DNA of 64,000 bases from Paracoccus sp. S1E-3 (GCF_013868135.1 NZ_JACEMU010000004.1:992001-1056000), one strand, 5' to 3'. Shown: positions 45,959-55,760, numbered from the stretch's first letter. The notes: a model not told the origin generated them from the sequence alone. Numbers and translations: made by a program.

Positions 45959-46734
45959 CCCTGCCATGCCGTGCGCAGCCAGTCGATATTGCCGATCCGA
46001 CGATACCATTTGCCGCCCCGCCCGGCGAAGACGTCCTCCATCTTCGGATTGCCGGCGAAGGCCACGATCTTTGCCCCCGCAGGCAGCTTCGGATCACCGA
46101 AATAGCTGCGGAAATTCCGCGGGACGCAGTCATTCTTGAAGCTGACCACCCACCCTCTGGGCCAGTAATTCAGGTGCCCATGTTTCGCCAGTTGCGCCGA
46201 CTGGAACTGCTGGCTGATCTCGTAATTCGAGGTCGCGGCCTTCGGATCGGCCAGATAGGCGTCAAGGATATAGGCGTGATCCCCGACGACATAGCGGAAG
46301 ACCGAGGAATTGCCGACCGAATGCAAGAACCTGTCGCGCGCCGCATTCACCTTGCGCAGCGGCTTCGGGCGGAACAGATCGTCATCGCGGATGATGAAAT
46401 AATCGCCCGGCAGATCGAAGAAGGGCGAAAGGTCATCGACGACCACCAGATCGAGGTCCAGAAACAGCGCCACCTGTCCGGTCATACCGCCCAGATCGCG
46501 CCGGAACAGCGCCAGCTTGCGCCAGCGGGTATCGCCATGGCCTTCAGGCAGCCCCAGTTCGGGCAGCGGCTGGCAATCGACGCCCGCGTCGATGCCAGCG
46601 AAATCATCGGTGAAGCAGACGAAACGGTGCGGCCGGTTCAAATGGCGCCGGACCTGCCGATACAGGCGATTCACATCCGCGGCGCCATATATGGTGCCCC
46701 ATTTGATGCAGATGATGTTGACGATCTCGGCCAT
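45955..46734 (-). CDS. Putative glycosyltransferase, paralogue of the 30155-30952 gene
   Basis: The protein starts EIVNIICIKWGTIYGAADVN and has ALFLDLDLVVVDD (DLD motif, about residues 89-101), HLNYWPRGWVVSFKNDCVPR and KIVAFAGNPKMED. These match the 265-aa gene at 30155-30952 block for block. The family is not one I can assign to a numbered GT class. It is 66 bp downstream of the ATP sulfurylase/APS kinase gene and overlaps the next transferase. Confidence 0.74.
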   Translation of the reverse strand: MAEIVNIICIKWGTIYGAADVNRLYRQVRRHLNRPHRFVCFTDDFAGIDAGVDCQPLPELGLPEGHGDTRWRKLALFRRDLGGMTGQVALFLDLDLVVVDDLSPFFDLPGDYFIIRDDDLFRPKPLRKVNAARDRFLHSVGNSSVFRYVVGDHAYILDAYLADPKAATSNYEISQQFQSAQLAKHGHLNYWPRGWVVSFKNDCVPRNFRSYFGDPKLPAGAKIVAFAGNPKMEDVFAGRGGKWYRRIGNIDWLRTAWQG

Positions 46735-46800
46735 TCCACCCCCGGATATGCGAACGCCGGGCCATCATGGCCCGGCGCATGCTCTGGTTCAATTGCCGGA

Positions 46801-48516
46801 TCAGCGCAGGCCGATCAGGCCCATCTGTTCCAGCTTCAGCAGCACCTGATGGGCGGCGTTGTCGACATCGATAGCGGTGGTATCGACGCGCAGCTCGGGT
46901 GCTTGCGGTTCTTCGTAGGGATCGGAAATGCCGGTGAATTCCTTGATCTTGCCGTCGCGCGCCAGCTTGTAGAGACCCTTGCGGTCGCGGCGCTCGCATT
47001 CCTCGATCGGGGTCGCCACATGGATTTCGACAAAGGCGCCCCCTGCCTCGACCATTTCGCGCACGGCGCGGCGGGTCGCGGTATAAGGCGCGATGGGCGC
47101 ACAGATGGCGATGCCGCCATTCTTGGTGATCTCGGACGCGACATAGCCGATGCGCTTGATATTGATGTCGCGGTGCTCCTTGCTGAAGCCCAGTTCGGAA
47201 GACAGATGCTTGCGCACCACATCACCGTCCAGCAGCGAGACCGGGCGGCCGCCCATCTCCATCAGCTTGACCATCAGCGCGTTGGCGATGGTGGACTTGC
47301 CCGAACCCGACAGGCCGGTGAAGAACACCGTGAAGCCCTGCTGCGCGCGCGGGGGCGAGTTGCGGCGCAACTCGCGCACGACCTCCGGGAAGCTGAACCA
47401 TTCCGGGATTTCCAGACCTTCGCGCAGCCGGCGACGCAGTTCGGTGCCCGAGATGTTCAGGACGGTCACGCCTTCCTCGATCTCGTCGGCGGGTTCATAT
47501 TGGGCGCGTTCCTGCACATAGACCATGTGCTTGAAATCGACCATTTTCACGCCGATCTCGTCTTCGTGTTTGCGGAACAATTCCTGCGCGTCATAGGGAC
47601 CGTAGAAATCCACGCCCTGGCTGTTCTTGCCGGGGCCGGCATGGTCGCGGCCGACGATGAAATGCGTGGCGCCGTGGTTGCGGCGGATGATCCCGTGCCA
47701 AACCGCCTCGCGCGGGCCGGCCATGCGCATGGCGAGGTTCAGCAGCGACAGGGTAGTGGTGGCCTGCGGATACTTGTCCAGCACCGCCTCATAGCAGCGG
47801 ACGCGGGTGAAGTGGTCGACATCGCCCGGCTTGGTCATGCCGACGACCGGATGGATCATCAGGTTCGCCTGGGCCTCGCGCGCGGCGCGGAAGGTCAGTT
47901 CCTGATGGGCACGGTGCAGCGGGTTGCGGGTCTGGAAGACCACGACCTTGCGCCAGCCCAGCTTCTTGAACATGGCGCGCAGCTCGTTGGGCGTATTGCG
48001 GCGTCCGCGGAAATCGTAATGCGTCGGCGTCTGCAGACCCTTGACCGGACCGCCCAGATAGACGTTGCCGGCGGTGTTGTGCAGATAGTTGATCGCCGGA
48101 TGCGCCACGTCATCGGCCCCTGCACCGAAGACCTTCTCTGCCTCCAGCTTCTTGTTCGGGACCCATTTGTCGGTGACCGACATGACGGCCAGAATCACGC
48201 CCTCCTGATCGCGCAGCGCGATGTCGGTGCCCGGCTCGATCCCTTCGGCGAATTTCTCGGACACGTCCAGCGTGATCGGCATCGGCCACAGGGTGCCATC
48301 GGCCAAGCGCATCTCGTTGACGACGCCGTTGTAATCGGCCTCCGACATGAAGCCGTTCAGCGGGTTGAAGCCGCCATTCATCAGCAGTTCAAGGTCACAG
48401 GTCTGGCGCTGGGTCAGGTCCCAGCTGGGCATATTGCCTGCCTCGTCCTTCAGCGCGGCGGCCGCTTCGGGGGAGACATACAGTTCAGGGATCGGGGTAT
48501 GGTTGGCTTCGGTCAT
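46801..48516 (-). CDS. Bifunctional sulfate adenylyltransferase/adenylylsulfate kinase
   Basis: The N-terminal ATP sulfurylase (about residues 1-385) has VVVFQTRNPLHRAHQELTFR and FIVGRDHAGPG; the C-terminal APS kinase has Walker A GLSGSGKST (about residues 405-413), LLDGDVVRKHL, and GFSKEHRD. It should turn sulfate into PAPS, for assimilation or for sulfotransferases. The fused single-gene form differs from the CysDN-CysC arrangement. Glycosyltransferase genes follow at 66 bp, which hints at glycan sulfation. No sulfotransferase was found in the window. Confidence 0.93.
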   Translation of the reverse strand: MTEANHTPIPELYVSPEAAAALKDEAGNMPSWDLTQRQTCDLELLMNGGFNPLNGFMSEADYNGVVNEMRLADGTLWPMPITLDVSEKFAEGIEPGTDIALRDQEGVILAVMSVTDKWVPNKKLEAEKVFGAGADDVAHPAINYLHNTAGNVYLGGPVKGLQTPTHYDFRGRRNTPNELRAMFKKLGWRKVVVFQTRNPLHRAHQELTFRAAREAQANLMIHPVVGMTKPGDVDHFTRVRCYEAVLDKYPQATTTLSLLNLAMRMAGPREAVWHGIIRRNHGATHFIVGRDHAGPGKNSQGVDFYGPYDAQELFRKHEDEIGVKMVDFKHMVYVQERAQYEPADEIEEGVTVLNISGTELRRRLREGLEIPEWFSFPEVVRELRRNSPPRAQQGFTVFFTGLSGSGKSTIANALMVKLMEMGGRPVSLLDGDVVRKHLSSELGFSKEHRDINIKRIGYVASEITKNGGIAICAPIAPYTATRRAVREMVEAGGAFVEIHVATPIEECERRDRKGLYKLARDGKIKEFTGISDPYEEPQAPELRVDTTAIDVDNAAHQVLLKLEQMGLIGLR

Positions 48517-48719
48517 CTCGGATGCTCGGTCTCGTATGGGAATACCGTTACGCGCCCGAGGATTACCGGCGGACGCAGACTCGGGTCGCCATAGCCCTCC
48601 ATTCCGAAGGTTTCAACCGGGTTGAGCAGATGGCCGCCATGCGTCGCGGGATTGTCACAGGCCCCCGATCCGATCCGTGCTAGACTGTCCTTCCATTTCA
48701 AACCCGAGGAGCCGAATAC

Positions 48720-49805
48720 ATGACGGCCGATCTTCAGACCAATGAAATTCTGATCTTTTCTGATCAGAGCCATGCGCCCGAAGCCCATACCAGCCTGCGT
48801 CGCGCCGCGATCTTTCATCAATATGGCCGACTGGCGATCGCCGATTTTCCCGGCACCGTGACCCAGTCCCCCGCGCCCGAAACCACCCCGAGCGCCGAGC
48901 TGACGCTGACCGAATCATTGGGCCGGCGCGCGTTCGAGCGCCGCAATTCGGCCGCCGCGCAGGCGATGAAGGTCGACCGGGCGTGGCAGGGCCTGAGCTG
49001 GGAGGGCGGCGTGGCGGGCGGCCCCGGCCCGATCCATCCGCCCGGTCACGCGGTGGTCGTGGATCGGCCGCTGGGGCTTGCGCCGCTGGCCACGGCGCCG
49101 CTGTCGGCCCGGCTCACGGGGCGGGTAGCGGTCGGCCTCATCATCGTCAGCGGCAATCAGCCGCATCTGACCTTCAGCACCGAGGACCAGACCCTTGTGG
49201 TGGCCGAGGTGCAGAACGGGCTGTCTTTCCTGGCCAATGAGGCCCCGCGCAAGGATGTCACCTTCGTTCATGACATCGAGATCCTGACCGTCGACGCGCC
49301 CGAAACCACCTCCGGCGATGATTTCGACGCTTACGAGGCGCCATGGCGCGACGCGGCCCTGGCCCAGCTGGGCTATGCGCCGGACGAGGCGGGATCGCTC
49401 GCCTATGCTGAGGCGCTGCGCCAGAAGCATGGCACCGACTGGGCCTATCTCGCCTTCTTCACCAAATATCGGCTGGGCCATTTCGCCTACGCCCGGCTGG
49501 GCGGTCCGCGTCTGGTGATGCATTTCGACAATGATGGCTGGGGGCCGGATCAGATCGACCGGGTCTTCGCGCATGAGACCGGTCATATCTTCAACGCCCC
49601 CGACGAATACGCCCAGTCGGGCTGCAATTGCAGCGGCGCCTGGGGCCATTTCGGCGAACCCAACCGCAACTGCGCCACCTGCGCGCCGGACGGCGGGGTC
49701 AAATGCATCATGCAATCGAACGACTGGGCGATGTGCGACGCGACGCGCCTGCATCTGGGCTATACTGGCCTGCCCGGCAAACCCGACGAGGTGCCCATCG
49801 CATGA
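48720..49805 (+). CDS. Putative metzincin-like zinc protease with cysteine-rich loop
   Basis: This 361-aa protein of no family I recognise has a metzincin-type zinc site: H285-E286-T-G-H289-IFNAP-D295-EY, giving HExxHxxxxxD with Asp as third ligand, and a Met-turn candidate M331 in KCIMQ. Between and after lie cysteines C302, C304, C318, C321 and C329, likely forming disulfides or a second metal site. No signal peptide, lipobox or membrane helix is seen. ATG 48720 follows GAGGAG at 48706-48711. The stop overlaps the next gene as ATGA. Protease function is inferred from the motif only. Confidence 0.68.
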   Translation: MTADLQTNEILIFSDQSHAPEAHTSLRRAAIFHQYGRLAIADFPGTVTQSPAPETTPSAELTLTESLGRRAFERRNSAAAQAMKVDRAWQGLSWEGGVAGGPGPIHPPGHAVVVDRPLGLAPLATAPLSARLTGRVAVGLIIVSGNQPHLTFSTEDQTLVVAEVQNGLSFLANEAPRKDVTFVHDIEILTVDAPETTSGDDFDAYEAPWRDAALAQLGYAPDEAGSLAYAEALRQKHGTDWAYLAFFTKYRLGHFAYARLGGPRLVMHFDNDGWGPDQIDRVFAHETGHIFNAPDEYAQSGCNCSGAWGHFGEPNRNCATCAPDGGVKCIMQSNDWAMCDATRLHLGYTGLPGKPDEVPIA

Positions 49806-50101
49806 CCGAAACTGTCCTTGTCTATATCGGCGAGGGGGCCGATCAGGCCCCTGAACAACAGCAGGCGCTGGATCTGGCGCAGCAATGTTCGGGCGGCAGG
49901 CTTTATGTCCTGCCAAGGACGGCACTGCCGCAGCTGACGCAGGCGCAGGTGATCCATTCGCCACAGGATATGCAGGAGATCGCGCCGCGCCTCAGCAGAA
50001 GCGACAACATCTTCGCAGCCGCCTGGTTCCTGCGCAGGGACAAGGACGACCGGCCGGGCGACGGCAAGTCCTGGGACGCTCCGGGCTACAAGGCGCCCTG
50101 A
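49802..50101 (+). CDS. 99-aa hypothetical partner of the metzincin-like protein
   Basis: This small protein starts MTETVLVYIGEGADQAPEQQ, contains YVLPRTALPQLTQAQVIHSP and ends DGKSWDAPGYKAP. It has one cysteine, no signal peptide and no membrane segment. I do not recognise the family. Its ATG overlaps the upstream stop, so it is translated with the putative protease and could be a substrate, inhibitor or chaperone of it. Confidence 0.62.
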   Translation: MTETVLVYIGEGADQAPEQQQALDLAQQCSGGRLYVLPRTALPQLTQAQVIHSPQDMQEIAPRLSRSDNIFAAAWFLRRDKDDRPGDGKSWDAPGYKAP

Positions 50102-50104
50102 GGC

Positions 50105-50608
50105 CTACAGCTTGCGGCTGTCATAGGCCCAGTGCAGCAGGGCCTGACGCTGGCGCGGATGGCAGAAGATGTCACCCGGATCGCAGGCCCGCTGCAGCTG
50201 CGCGACATGGCGGCGCATGGCGCGCCAGCGGCCGATCTGGCGGCCGTCGTCCGGGTGACGCCGTCCCAGCCAGTAGCGGCAATACCACTGAAACCACCCG
50301 CGCGGATCGTCCGGGTGCAGCCAGCCCTTGCGCCGCCATTCCGACAGTGGCTGGCTGGCCTTGATGCCGAAATAATTGAGCTTCGGATCGGGTCGGCCGG
50401 GCGACAGCTTCGCGCCCGCGAACCAATCGCCGGGAAACTCGTCCCGGCAATCGGTCAGATAGCAGCCGCCGAACACGCCCAGATGCAACATCTGCGCCGG
50501 GGTCAGATCGGGGGTGAAGCCGTCTGCAAAGCCGGTGCCCGACGGGGCCACGAGATCATAGGCATAGCCGCGTTGCATCCGGTCGTGAACGACAACTCGG
50601 CCGGCCAT
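50105..50608 (-). CDS. Conserved hypothetical protein with HPDDPRGWFQWYCRY motif
   Basis: This 167-aa soluble protein contains HLGVFGGCYLTDCRDEFP, KLNYFGIKASQPLSEWRRKG and WLHPDDPRGWFQWYCRYWLG, the last highly aromatic. I recall similar sequences in other bacteria and plants annotated as hypothetical, but know no function. ATG 50608 follows the trxB stop by one base, so it is co-transcribed with and downstream of trxB. Many aromatic residues and cysteines suggest a compact, possibly ligand-binding fold. Confidence 0.72.
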   Translation of the reverse strand: MAGRVVVHDRMQRGYAYDLVAPSGTGFADGFTPDLTPAQMLHLGVFGGCYLTDCRDEFPGDWFAGAKLSPGRPDPKLNYFGIKASQPLSEWRRKGWLHPDDPRGWFQWYCRYWLGRRHPDDGRQIGRWRAMRRHVAQLQRACDPGDIFCHPRQRQALLHWAYDSRKL

Positions 50609-50609
50609 G

Positions 50610-51626
<1,017 letters not shown>

Positions 51627-51750
51627 TTACAGCTAGTGCAGGCCGGCCGTCGCTTCAATCGTCCGCCGTGTCGCCCGACCGTCACGAAATAATATTGCGC
51701 GGATCGTGCCTGATGTATACGTTCATGCATCATTCAAGGAAGGATTTGAC

Positions 51751-52248
51751 ATGCAGGGCACCAAGCTGGACGAGATCGACCGCAAGATCCTGGCCGAGCT
51801 GCAGGCCGACGGTCGCATGACCAATGTCGAACTGGCCCGTCGCGTGGGCATTTCAGCGCCCCCCTGTCTGCGCCGCGTCCGCGTGCTGGAGGAAGCGGGC
51901 TTCATCCGCGGCTACCACGCCGAGATCGACCCCCGCAGCCTTGGTTTCGAGGTGCAGGTCTTCGCCATGGTCCGCCTGCAGAACCAGTCCGAACGCGACC
52001 TCGCCGCCTTCGAGGATCGCGCCCGTGGCTGGCCGCTGGTCCGCGAATGCCACATGCTGAACGGCGAGATCGACTTCATCCTGAAATGCGTGGCCCCCGA
52101 CCTGACCAGCTTCCAGCATTTCCTGACCCATGACCTGACCGCCGCGCCGAATGTCGCCTCGGTCAAGACCTCGCTGGTGATCCGCTGCGCCAAGGACGAA
52201 CCGGGCGTGCCCTTCGACGGGTTCGAACCGCAGCCGGGGGCGTCCTGA
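51751..52248 (+). CDS. Lrp/AsnC family transcriptional regulator
   Basis: The 165-aa protein has an N-terminal winged helix (LDEIDRKILAELQADGRMTNVELARRVGIS, about residues 6-35) and a C-terminal RAM ligand-binding domain (VQVFAMVRLQNQSERDLAAF, CHMLNGEIDFILKCVAPD). Such regulators sense amino acids. ATG 51751 has AAGGAAGGA upstream. It is divergent from trxB; it probably controls itself and may control trxB. Confidence 0.92.
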   Translation: MQGTKLDEIDRKILAELQADGRMTNVELARRVGISAPPCLRRVRVLEEAGFIRGYHAEIDPRSLGFEVQVFAMVRLQNQSERDLAAFEDRARGWPLVRECHMLNGEIDFILKCVAPDLTSFQHFLTHDLTAAPNVASVKTSLVIRCAKDEPGVPFDGFEPQPGAS

Positions 52249-52714
52249 GGTGCTGCCCTCGCCCGTCCTGCTGACCGCCCCGCCGCCACGACCACGCCCG
52301 AGGACCGTCTGGCCGGTCCGAATGCGCTGGAAGCCGCACTCCACTGGCCGTGCCCGCCTGTTCCGCCGTGGCCATACGTCGCCTAGGCCATGAAAGTGAT
52401 CGTCCCGGTCCCAATGCGTCCGGTGACTTCACCGGAACGGGTACTTAGCAGAACCGCCTCATCAACGACTTGACGCCTTACCGCGTGGCCCTGGGCCTGA
52501 CCTTCCACCCGCTGCTACCCGCGCGCCTGCGTGGTGCCGATCTCGGCCTGACCAATTTCACACCGTTCGAAGCCCTGTCGCCGGTCCGGCTGAACCGGAT
52601 ATACCCATAGCCACCCCAAGCGTGCCGGACTGGCCCGCGTTCGCCCCGCTGCTACACGGCGCGAACGGGATGGCCCGCCGGACCCGGATCGCGCGCGCCG
52701 CAGCCGGGCGAAGG
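52249..52714 (+). pseudogene. 466-bp gap with possible decayed gene fragments
   Basis: No intact gene is seen. Two plus-strand stretches look coding: one reading TTTPEDRLAGPNALEAALHW near 52300, and a 48-codon stretch 52464-52610 reading DLTPYRVALGLTFHPLLPA to LSPVRLNRIYP and a stop. They are in different frames with stops between. They may be remnants of one gene, but I cannot name it and chance in GC-rich DNA is possible. Confidence 0.3.
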
Positions 52715-53479
52715 TCAGAGCACGATGGCCGAGATCAGGCGCCCATAATCGGGTTCGCCCTGATGGGTGCTGCGGCGATAGGAAAAGAAGCGCTCGGAAT
52801 CGGAATAGGTGCAATGGCCGATCCAGGCGGCCTCGACCCCGGCGGCGCGCAGTCGCGACAGGCCGAAGCCGGGCAGATCGAACATCGGCCTGTCCGCCGG
52901 TCCATTGGAAAAGAAGCGTTGATATTCCGGGTCTTCGGCGGTGAAGTTTTCCATGAAATCCCAGCCCACCTCATAGGCGCGCTGCGAGATGGTCGGCCCG
53001 ATCACCGCGCGGATCCGGGTCGCGCCAAGATCGCGCATGGCCTCGGCCGTGGCTTCCAGCACGCCCGACAGCGCCCCTTTCCAACCGGCATGGGCAGCGC
53101 CGATCACGCCCGCCTGCGCATCGGCGAACAGCACCGGCTGGCAATCCGCCGTCAGCACCGACAGCGCCACCCCCGGCAGCGCCGTCACCAGCGCATCGGC
53201 ATCTGGCTGATCGGCGGCGTTGATCCGCGCAGGGTCGGTGATGACCACCACATCAGCTGAATGCACCTGATGGACCCCGGCCAGCCGGTCGGCCGGCACG
53301 CCCATCGCGTCGGCGACGCGGGCGCGGTTGGTCGCCACCACGTCCTGCTGATCCTTCGAGCCGCGCCCGCAATTCAGCCCGGCATAAAGCCCCGAACTGG
53401 CGCCCCCCTTGCGCGTGAAGAAGCCGTGCCGGACGCCGTCCAGCAAGGGATGTTCCAGAATTTCCAGCGTCAATTTCAT
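52715..53479 (-). CDS. pgeF: Peptidoglycan editing factor PgeF (YfiH/laccase-domain family)
   Basis: This 254-aa protein belongs to the DUF152 family. Conserved metal/active-site motifs are LAGVHQVHSADVV, LTADCQPVLF and GAAHAGWKGAL, and the ending RRSTHQGEPDYGRLIS is typical. E. coli YfiH removes mis-incorporated L-Ser from muropeptide precursors. ATG 53479 lies inside the upstream gene's end (4-bp overlap), coupling it to the midA-type gene. Confidence 0.9.
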   Translation of the reverse strand: MKLTLEILEHPLLDGVRHGFFTRKGGASSGLYAGLNCGRGSKDQQDVVATNRARVADAMGVPADRLAGVHQVHSADVVVITDPARINAADQPDADALVTALPGVALSVLTADCQPVLFADAQAGVIGAAHAGWKGALSGVLEATAEAMRDLGATRIRAVIGPTISQRAYEVGWDFMENFTAEDPEYQRFFSNGPADRPMFDLPGFGLSRLRAAGVEAAWIGHCTYSDSERFFSYRRSTHQGEPDYGRLISAIVL

Positions 53480-54540
53480 GGTCTCGGATCTGATGTCGGT
53501 GTCATGGTCGCCCGTTCGAACCCCGCAGGCGCGGGCGCCCCCTGCGGCCAAAGCGCCAGCGCCTTGAACAACTGTCCCATTTCGTCGGCATGGGTCAAGC
53601 GTCGTGCCGCCCCCGGCGCTCCGCCATCACCCGCCGCGGCCAGACGCGCCGCGCGCGCCTCGATCCCCAGCGCCGCCAGCAGCGCCCCCTGCGTGGTATA
53701 GCCGACCGCGCAACCCGCGGCCGCCCCTGCCGCCGCAAGTGGGGCGAAATCGACATGCGCGGTCAGATCGGCCTGCCCCGGCGCGGCCAGCGGGTCCACC
53801 GGCTTGTGCCCCGACAGCGCCTGAAACGTGTCGCCGCGCCCGTTCCAGCCGCCATAATCGACGAACAGCGCCACGCCGCCCTCTGCGGCGATTCGCCGTG
53901 CGATGGTGGCGACGATGGCGGGGGCGGCGGGACAGCGCTCGATCACCTCGCCCTCCGCACCCGGCAGATCGAGCGTCATGGGCGGCCCAAGACCGAAGGC
54001 GAGCTTGCCGTCCTGAAGGCCGACCAGCCGCTCGGCCCAGCCATCATGGCCACGCTGGAACTGCTGGATGGGCAGCGCATCAAGAAATTCATTCGCCAGC
54101 AGGAACAGCGGCCCCTCGGGCAGATCACCGACGCTGTCGAGATGGGTCAGCGCGCCCAGTCGTTCGCGCTGCAGCTGCCGAAGCCGGGGCGAAGCCTCGA
54201 CCAGATACAGCCGGGCGGCATCGGTCATGCCCGGCACCACCTTCATCGCCCGGCGCGCATCCGCCATCAGCGTGCCCCGGCCCGGCCCGGCCTCGGCCAG
54301 GGTGAAGGGCGCGGGCGCGCCCTGATCCAGCCAGGCCTGCGCCAGCCACAGGCCCAGCAACTCGCCGTAGATCTGGCTGATCTCGGGTGCGGTTATGAAA
54401 TCGCCCGCCGCACCGAACGGCTCGCCGGTGCTGTAATAGCCGTGCTGCGGATGCAGCAGGCACAGCTCCATATAGCGCGCCAGACTGATCGGACCGGTGG
54501 CGCGGATCTCCTCGGCGATGCGGGCAGCGAGCGGCGTCAT
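53476..54540 (-). CDS. MidA/NDUFAF7-type SAM-dependent methyltransferase
   Basis: This 354-aa protein matches the MidA (DUF185) family. LLHPQHGYYSTGEPFGAAGDF, FTLAEAGPGRGTLMADARR (SAM site, about residues 79-97) and LLANEFLDALPIQQF are conserved. Its mitochondrial homologue methylates an arginine in a complex I subunit, so a respiratory-chain role is plausible. It lies between lgt and pgeF with 4-bp overlaps on both sides. Confidence 0.9.
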   Translation of the reverse strand: MTPLAARIAEEIRATGPISLARYMELCLLHPQHGYYSTGEPFGAAGDFITAPEISQIYGELLGLWLAQAWLDQGAPAPFTLAEAGPGRGTLMADARRAMKVVPGMTDAARLYLVEASPRLRQLQRERLGALTHLDSVGDLPEGPLFLLANEFLDALPIQQFQRGHDGWAERLVGLQDGKLAFGLGPPMTLDLPGAEGEVIERCPAAPAIVATIARRIAAEGGVALFVDYGGWNGRGDTFQALSGHKPVDPLAAPGQADLTAHVDFAPLAAAGAAAGCAVGYTTQGALLAALGIEARAARLAAAGDGGAPGAARRLTHADEMGQLFKALALWPQGAPAPAGFERATMTPTSDPRP

Positions 54541-55400
54541 CGCGCCGGTTGGCGCAGCGCGCGGATGATGAACCAGAATCCGACCGCCAGCATCGGCAGC
54601 GACAGAAGCTGCCCCATGCTGAGGCCGAGCGCCACCCGGCCCAGCGGGCTTTCAGGGGTGATGAATTGCGCATCGGCCACGCGGAAGAATTCGACGAAGA
54701 TCCGCGCCGCACCGTAACCCGCGAGGAAGACGCCAAGCGCCAGACCGGGCAGGCGTAAACCGCCGTGCCGGACCAGCACCAGCATGATCACGCCCAGCAG
54801 CAGCCCTTCCAGCCCCGCCTCGTAGAGCTGGCTGGGATGGCGGGCGCACAGCCCCTCGACGCCGGGGCAATTCTGGGCCGCCGCGCCGGGAAAGATCACC
54901 CCCCAGGGCGCATCGGTCGGCCGGCCCCACAGCTCGGCATTGATGAAATTCGCGATGCGGCCGAAGAACAGCCCGATCGGCGCCACCACCGCCAGCGCAT
55001 CGGCCAGCCGCAGCTGCGCGACCCCGTTCCTGCGCGCCCACCACCAGGAAGCCAGCACCACCCCCAGAAAGCCGCCATGGAACGACATGCCACCACGCCA
55101 GACCATAGGAATTTCAAGCGGATGGGTCAGGTAATAGCCCGGCTGATAGAACAGCACGAAGCCCAGCCGGCCGCCCAGAATGACGCCCCCGACGATCCAG
55201 GTCAGCAGATCCTCGACCTTCGATGCGGGCATCGGCGCCGCGCCACCCCAGATCCGGTCGGATTTCATCATCCGCCAGATCGCCAGCGCCCCCAGCACCA
55301 GCCCGGCCAGATAGGCGAGAGCATACCAGCGGATCGGCAGGCCCCGCTCGCCGATGGGGATGACGAAAACTTCGGGCGAGATATCGGGAAAGGGGATCAT
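54537..55400 (-). CDS. lgt: Prolipoprotein diacylglyceryl transferase
   Basis: Lgt transfers diacylglycerol from phosphatidylglycerol to the lipobox cysteine of prolipoproteins in the inner membrane. The 287-aa protein has about seven hydrophobic segments, the motif FHGGFLGVV and GRIANFINAELWGRPTD with the catalytic arginine region, and RHPSQLYEAGLEG. ATG 55400 has AAAGG-like spacing; a longer frame is unsupported. Confidence 0.95.
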   Translation of the reverse strand: MIPFPDISPEVFVIPIGERGLPIRWYALAYLAGLVLGALAIWRMMKSDRIWGGAAPMPASKVEDLLTWIVGGVILGGRLGFVLFYQPGYYLTHPLEIPMVWRGGMSFHGGFLGVVLASWWWARRNGVAQLRLADALAVVAPIGLFFGRIANFINAELWGRPTDAPWGVIFPGAAAQNCPGVEGLCARHPSQLYEAGLEGLLLGVIMLVLVRHGGLRLPGLALGVFLAGYGAARIFVEFFRVADAQFITPESPLGRVALGLSMGQLLSLPMLAVGFWFIIRALRQPAR

Positions 55401-55453
55401 GGCGGTCCTTCGATTGCCCGCGCACGCTAGCCGCCAAAGCCCCGGTGTCAACA

Positions 55454-55482
55454 TTGAACCCCGCGCCGGACTGCACCATATA
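55454..55482 (+). promoter_or_regulatory. Putative promoter of ubiK
   Basis: TTGAAC (55454-55459) and CATATA (55477-55482) are separated by 17 bases, ending 28 bp before the ubiK ATG. The pattern also resembles a heat-shock (RpoH) promoter. Confidence 0.5.
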
Positions 55483-55510
55483 GGAGCAAAGAACCCCGCA
55501 GGAGCGCAGG

Positions 55511-55759
55511 ATGACCAGCCAGAACAAGTTCTTCGACGACATGTCACGGATGATGACAAATGCGATGGGTGTCGCTCAGGGCGCGAAATCCGAGGCCGAG
55601 AATGCCTTCAATTCCTGGATCGACCGCTGGTTGGCCGAGCGTAACCTTGTGACCCGCGAAGAATTCGACGCCGTCCGCGACATGGCCATCAAGGCCCGCA
55701 CCGAGAATGCGGAACTGAAGGCGCGTCTGGACGCGCTGGAAGCGAAAGCGCAGGGCTGA
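55511..55759 (+). CDS. ubiK: Ubiquinone biosynthesis accessory factor UbiK-like (BMFP domain)
   Basis: This 82-aa protein has the BMFP layout: an amphipathic N-terminal helix (FDDMSRMMTNAMGVAQGAK), the core WLAERNLVTREEFDAVRDMA and a C-terminal coiled coil (ENAELKARLDALEAKA). UbiK helps assemble the ubiquinone-synthesis complex with UbiJ. ATG 55511 has GCAGGAG upstream. It is divergent from lgt. Confidence 0.88.
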   Translation: MTSQNKFFDDMSRMMTNAMGVAQGAKSEAENAFNSWIDRWLAERNLVTREEFDAVRDMAIKARTENAELKARLDALEAKAQG

Positions 55760-55760
55760 T

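Noticed and set aside
46174..48594. An 806-aa plus-strand frame antisense to the ATP sulfurylase/APS kinase
   Set aside because: Composition typical of codon-shadow translation and full catalytic motifs exist on the minus strand.
48513..48821. A 102-aa minus-strand frame upstream of the sulfurylase gene
   Set aside because: It overlaps the ribosome site and first codons of the plus-strand metzincin gene and has no ribosome site of its own or recognisable pattern.
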